Assembly: GCA_030017815.1 (NCBI GenBank)
Contig: JASEGX010000124.1
Span: 1 to 7,300 of the forward strand
Reading direction: 5' to 3'
DNA length: 7,300 nucleotides
DNA from: Thermodesulfobacteriota bacterium
GTDB lineage: Bacteria > Desulfobacterota > QYQD01
Shown here piece after piece: positions 5,062-7,300 of the stretch (positions are counted from its first letter, which is position 1; every line of letters begins with the position of its first letter). A program made the position numbers and the translations under genes. A model generated the notes under the pieces. The model made no database searches, was not told the DNA's origin, and saw only the letters and a list, made by a program, of their open reading frames with translations.

Positions 5062-6417
5062 TCAGCCTTCTTCCGTAACTTTTTTTATAGACTTATAGGT
5101 GATGGAGACTATGGCATCCAGCTCTTCCAGGCTCACCGAAAGGGGTGGCATAAGGACAACCACATCCCCCAGAGGCCGGATTATGAGTCCATGCCTGCGT
5201 GCCTCCAGAATTACCTGCCTCCCCATCCGCATGGATGCAGGATAGGGTCTCCTGGTCGCCTTGTCTTCGACCAGCTCCATACCCACCATAAACCCTCGCT
5301 GACGGATCTCGCCGACATGAGATACTTCATCAAATTCTTTCAGTTTGTCTCCTAAGTATTTGATTTTTGGTTGGAGAGATAAAAGAGTCTGGTTGGTCTC
5401 AAACAGGCGCAGGTTAGCCAGAGCCGCCGCGCAGGCCAAGGGGTTCCCGGTATAGGTATGTCCATGAAAGAAGGTTCTCTCTTCTTCGTAATCGCCATAA
5501 AAGGCGGCAAATATCTCTTCCGTAGTCAAGGTCGCGGCCAGGGGCAGATAACCTCCGGTGATACCTTTGGCCAGGGCCATCAGATCCGGACTGACCCCCT
5601 CCTGTTCACAGGCAAAAAGGGTCCCGGTGCGGCCAAATCCCGTGGCCACCTCATCGGCAATAAGCAGTATCTCATACCGGTCTGCAAGCTGACGCAGGCG
5701 TCTGAGATAACCTCCCGGCCAGAGCAGCATTCCGGCCGCACCCTGCACACAGGGCTCGATAATAATGGCGGCCAGTTCATGGGCGTTTCCGGCCACGGTA
5801 TTTTCCAGTTCCTTAAAGCAGGCCAGCTCACAACCGGGATAATCAAGCCCCAGATGACATCGGTAACAGTAGGCAGCCGGGACGCGCATGGATTTTACCG
5901 TCAACGGTCCGTAAATACGGTGGAAGAGGTCGATCCCCCCTACCCCGACTGCGCCCAGGGTGTCGCCGTGATAGGCATTTATAAAGGAAAGAAACCGGGT
6001 CTTTTGTCTGCGCCCGGTCTGTTGTGCGTATTGAAAGGCGATCTTTAAGGCCACTTCTACCGCTGTGGAGCCATTATCTGAATAAAATACTCGTTTAAGA
6101 CCGGATGGCGCATGGGTTATAAGCTCCCGGGCCAGTTCAATCGAAGGTACGTTACCTAATCCCAAAAGCGTAGAGTGTGCTATTTGGCCAAGCTGAGCAA
6201 TAATGGCCCTGTCGATCTCGGGACAGCTATGTCCGTGGACGTTCACCCACAGGGAAGAAACACCGTCCAGATAACGCCTTCCCTCGATATCAACAAGATA
6301 ACTGCCCTCTCCCGCAGCGATAATCGGCGCTTCTTCTGCTTCATAGTCTTTGGCCTGGGTAAAGGGATGCCAGACGTAACGCAGGTCATCGCCGCGCAAA
6401 GAATTATTATTGGACAT
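5062..6417 (-). CDS. bioA: adenosylmethionine-8-amino-7-oxononanoate aminotransferase BioA
   Basis: BioA is the PLP-dependent class III aminotransferase that converts KAPA (8-amino-7-oxononanoate) to DAPA (7,8-diaminononanoate), usually with S-adenosylmethionine as amino donor. The 451 residues show the typical N-terminus RYVWHPFTQ (13-21), DGVSSLWVNVHGH (51-63), the phosphate-binding SDNGSTAVE (113-121), AYHGDT (148-153), IADEVATGFGRTG (253-265) with D255 contacting the PLP ring nitrogen, ALAKGITGGYLPLA (281-294) with the Schiff-base lysine K284, and IRPLGDVVVLMPP (413-425) with the substrate-binding R414. A strong GGAGGG stands 6 nt before the ATG, within the end of bioD, and the genes overlap by 11 bp. 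Two differences from E. coli are visible: leucine replaces the first Trp of the WW pair (L56-W57), and a four-cysteine motif C184-x2-C187-x8-C196-x3-C200 is present. The donor (SAM or lysine) cannot be read from the sequence. Confidence 0.95.
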   Translation of the reverse strand: MSNNNSLRGDDLRYVWHPFTQAKDYEAEEAPIIAAGEGSYLVDIEGRRYLDGVSSLWVNVHGHSCPEIDRAIIAQLGQIAHSTLLGLGNVPSIELARELITHAPSGLKRVFYSDNGSTAVEVALKIAFQYAQQTGRRQKTRFLSFINAYHGDTLGAVGVGGIDLFHRIYGPLTVKSMRVPAAYCYRCHLGLDYPGCELACFKELENTVAGNAHELAAIIIEPCVQGAAGMLLWPGGYLRRLRQLADRYEILLIADEVATGFGRTGTLFACEQEGVSPDLMALAKGITGGYLPLAATLTTEEIFAAFYGDYEEERTFFHGHTYTGNPLACAAALANLRLFETNQTLLSLQPKIKYLGDKLKEFDEVSHVGEIRQRGFMVGMELVEDKATRRPYPASMRMGRQVILEARRHGLIIRPLGDVVVLMPPLSVSLEELDAIVSITYKSIKKVTEEG

Positions 6418-7150
6418 GCTCTTCCCTCCAGCGAGAAAGCCGCTCCAACAGTTTAAACTTTTTATCCACGGCCTGGGCTACCCTTTGAATATCCCCTTCT
6501 TCTGCCTCTTCCACGGAAAGGCCGGTGATATGCGGTACAATGGCCAGAACCGGCACTCTGGCAAATTTTTCGATGGCGCCGGGATTATCCGTTTCAGCCA
6601 GGCCCGGCCTGGCCGGGTAATTATTTATTACTACACCGACCACTTCAAGCCCCCTTTTCCGTGCAAAAGACACCGTCAAGAGGGTGTGGTTAATCGTCCC
6701 AAGGGAAGGTCGGCTGACGATGACGAGAGGAAGCTTAAGCCGGGCTGCCAGGTCGGCCATGAAGGAATCATCGTTCAGAGGCACCAGGAGCCCCCCCGCA
6801 CCCTCTACCAGGACCGCGTCGTACCTTGAACACACTGCGGCATGATCGGACTCAATCCTCGCCAGATCTATCGTGACACCCGCCCTTGCCGCGGCCAGGT
6901 GCGGGGAAACAGCCGGAGTAAAGGCATAGGAATAGACCGGCCCCTCTCCAGTAGAAAGCACCCTCCGCAGGAGGGCCAGGTCACCTGCTAAGGCCGCATC
7001 CTCACCTGCTTTCACACCGGTTATGACCGGTTTTTCCAGACCAATCCTTACGCCCGCCTCCTGGTAGAGCAAGGCCAGAAGGGCGGTGATTACCGTCTTC
7101 CCCACGCCGGTATCTGTGCCGGTAATGAATATCGAAGGTAATCTAATCAA
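6407..7150 (-). CDS. bioD: dethiobiotin synthetase BioD
   Basis: BioD is an ATP-dependent carboxylase that closes the ureido ring of dethiobiotin from DAPA, CO2 and ATP. With the TTG at 7150 as start it has 247 residues (E. coli 225). It shows the modified P-loop GTDTGVGKT at 11-19, EKPVITG at 39-45 (K40), D57, TPAVSPHLAA at 78-87, VEGAGGLLVPL at 115-125, and SRPSLGTINHTLLT starting near 146. The frame stays open to an ATG at 7249, which would add 33 residues. That extension contains no BioD homology, is encoded largely by small palindromic repeats, and has no ribosome binding site at its ATG. BioD proteins normally begin just before the P-loop strand. A GTG at 7186 is another possible start. 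The TTG has only a weak GAGA about 7 nt upstream, so the start is uncertain. The gene ends within the bioA start (11-bp overlap) and is the first biotin gene in the window on this strand. Confidence 0.93.
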   Translation of the reverse strand: MIRLPSIFITGTDTGVGKTVITALLALLYQEAGVRIGLEKPVITGVKAGEDAALAGDLALLRRVLSTGEGPVYSYAFTPAVSPHLAAARAGVTIDLARIESDHAAVCSRYDAVLVEGAGGLLVPLNDDSFMADLAARLKLPLVIVSRPSLGTINHTLLTVSFARKRGLEVVGVVINNYPARPGLAETDNPGAIEKFARVPVLAIVPHITGLSVEEAEEGDIQRVAQAVDKKFKLLERLSRWREEHVQ

Positions 7151-7198
7151 TGATGATCTCGCAAAAAACCGAAGTATGGACGGCACAGTAAAAAGCTC

Positions 7199-7236
7199 TC
7201 CGCCGCAGGCGGACAAGGCGCGTCCGCCGTGGCGGA
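7199..7236. repeat. paired small palindromes TCCGCC-n-GGCGGA
   Basis: Two hairpin units stand close together: TCCGCC-gca-GGCGGA at 7199-7213 and TCCGCC-gt-GGCGGA at 7223-7236. Each has a perfect 6-bp GC-rich stem, and they are separated by 9 bp. This looks like a REP-type dispersed palindrome. It lies upstream of the bioD homology and within the possible 5' extension of its reading frame. Confidence 0.8.
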
Positions 7237-7258
7237 AGGAATGAGGCATGCATGTCGT

Positions 7259-7286
7259 TATCCGTTAACCGTTGTCCGTTCACCGA
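7259..7286. repeat. four tandem 7-bp units of pattern TNNCCGT
   Basis: TATCCGT (7259-7265), TAACCGT (7266-7272), TGTCCGT (7273-7279) and TCACCGA (7280-7286) follow each other without gaps; a degenerate shorter unit (TGTCGT) precedes them at 7253-7258. The CCG core is invariant and the two bases before it vary. The array is immediately upstream of the biotin genes and just downstream of whatever precedes them on the minus strand. Confidence 0.75.
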
Positions 7287-7300
7287 TAATGCGTGGACAT

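Larger units (their letters stand above)
7151..7300. other. repeat-filled upstream region of the biotin genes
   Basis: Apart from the two repeat elements, this region contains a T-rich stretch just before bioD. I see no recognisable promoter and no BirA-type long operator. A minus-strand frame open from the window edge to TGA at about 7280 encodes only a handful of residues, so the 3' end of an upstream gene cannot be confirmed or excluded. If bioB or bioF precede bioD, they begin beyond 7300. Confidence 0.4.

Noticed and set aside
5458..6048. A 196-codon open frame on the plus strand
   Set aside because: It is entirely antisense to the clearly conserved catalytic region of bioA, and its translation shows no recognisable domain.
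7259..7286. CRISPR-like or origin-type iterons
   Set aside because: The units are only 7 bp, contiguous, and number four with variable positions. There are no spacers and no replication gene nearby.
7150..7300. BirA operator or BioR site controlling the biotin genes
   Set aside because: I see no long interrupted palindrome of the BirA type or a BioR-like site; the palindromes present are short GC-rich REP-like units.

Overview
This 7.3 kb window is densely coded bacterial chromosome with a moderate GC content of roughly 50%. The gene set suggests a Gram-negative anaerobe of the old Deltaproteobacteria (Desulfobacterota). The indications are a CarD/CdnL-type RNA polymerase regulator, a folate-domain-less MetE-type methyltransferase, and intergenic repeats of 9-mer, 7-mer and TCCGCC/GGCGGA type that I associate with such genomes. 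The assignment is an inference from gene content and repeat style; no rRNA or other phylogenetic marker is present.

Layout. (1) Positions 75-2151, minus strand: carD, then rluD, then coaE, probably one transcription unit; rluD and coaE overlap by an ATGA. (2) Positions 2152-2283: an AT-rich divergent promoter region. (3) Positions 2284-3369, plus strand: a 361-residue zinc-type methyltransferase related to the catalytic domain of cobalamin-independent methionine synthase. (4) Positions 3370-3450: a short convergent gap with only weak hairpins. (5) Positions 3451-7150 (possibly to 7249), minus strand: a biotin cluster in transcription order bioD, bioA, an alpha/beta hydrolase, and a BioC-like methyltransferase. 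bioD/bioA overlap by 11 bp and hydrolase/bioC by 8 bp. (6) Positions 7151-7300: upstream DNA made of small repeats.

How the genes fit together. BioC methylates malonyl-ACP so that the fatty acid synthase can build a pimeloyl chain. A carboxylesterase (BioH or an analogue) then removes the methyl group. BioF makes KAPA, BioA converts it to DAPA, BioD closes the ureido ring to dethiobiotin, and BioB adds sulfur. The window holds BioC, BioA and BioD, plus a hydrolase that is translationally coupled to bioC and has a complete Ser-Asp-His triad. That hydrolase is the best candidate for the pimeloyl-ACP methyl ester esterase, although it does not look like classical BioH. bioF and bioB are not in the window and may lie upstream, beyond 7300, or elsewhere.

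The least ordinary observations are the unassigned hydrolase paired with bioC, a long hairpin of 9-bp repeats inside the biotin operon that carries the hydrolase's apparent ribosome binding site, a four-cysteine motif in BioA, the stand-alone MetE-like enzyme, and repeat DNA immediately upstream of (and possibly read into) bioD.
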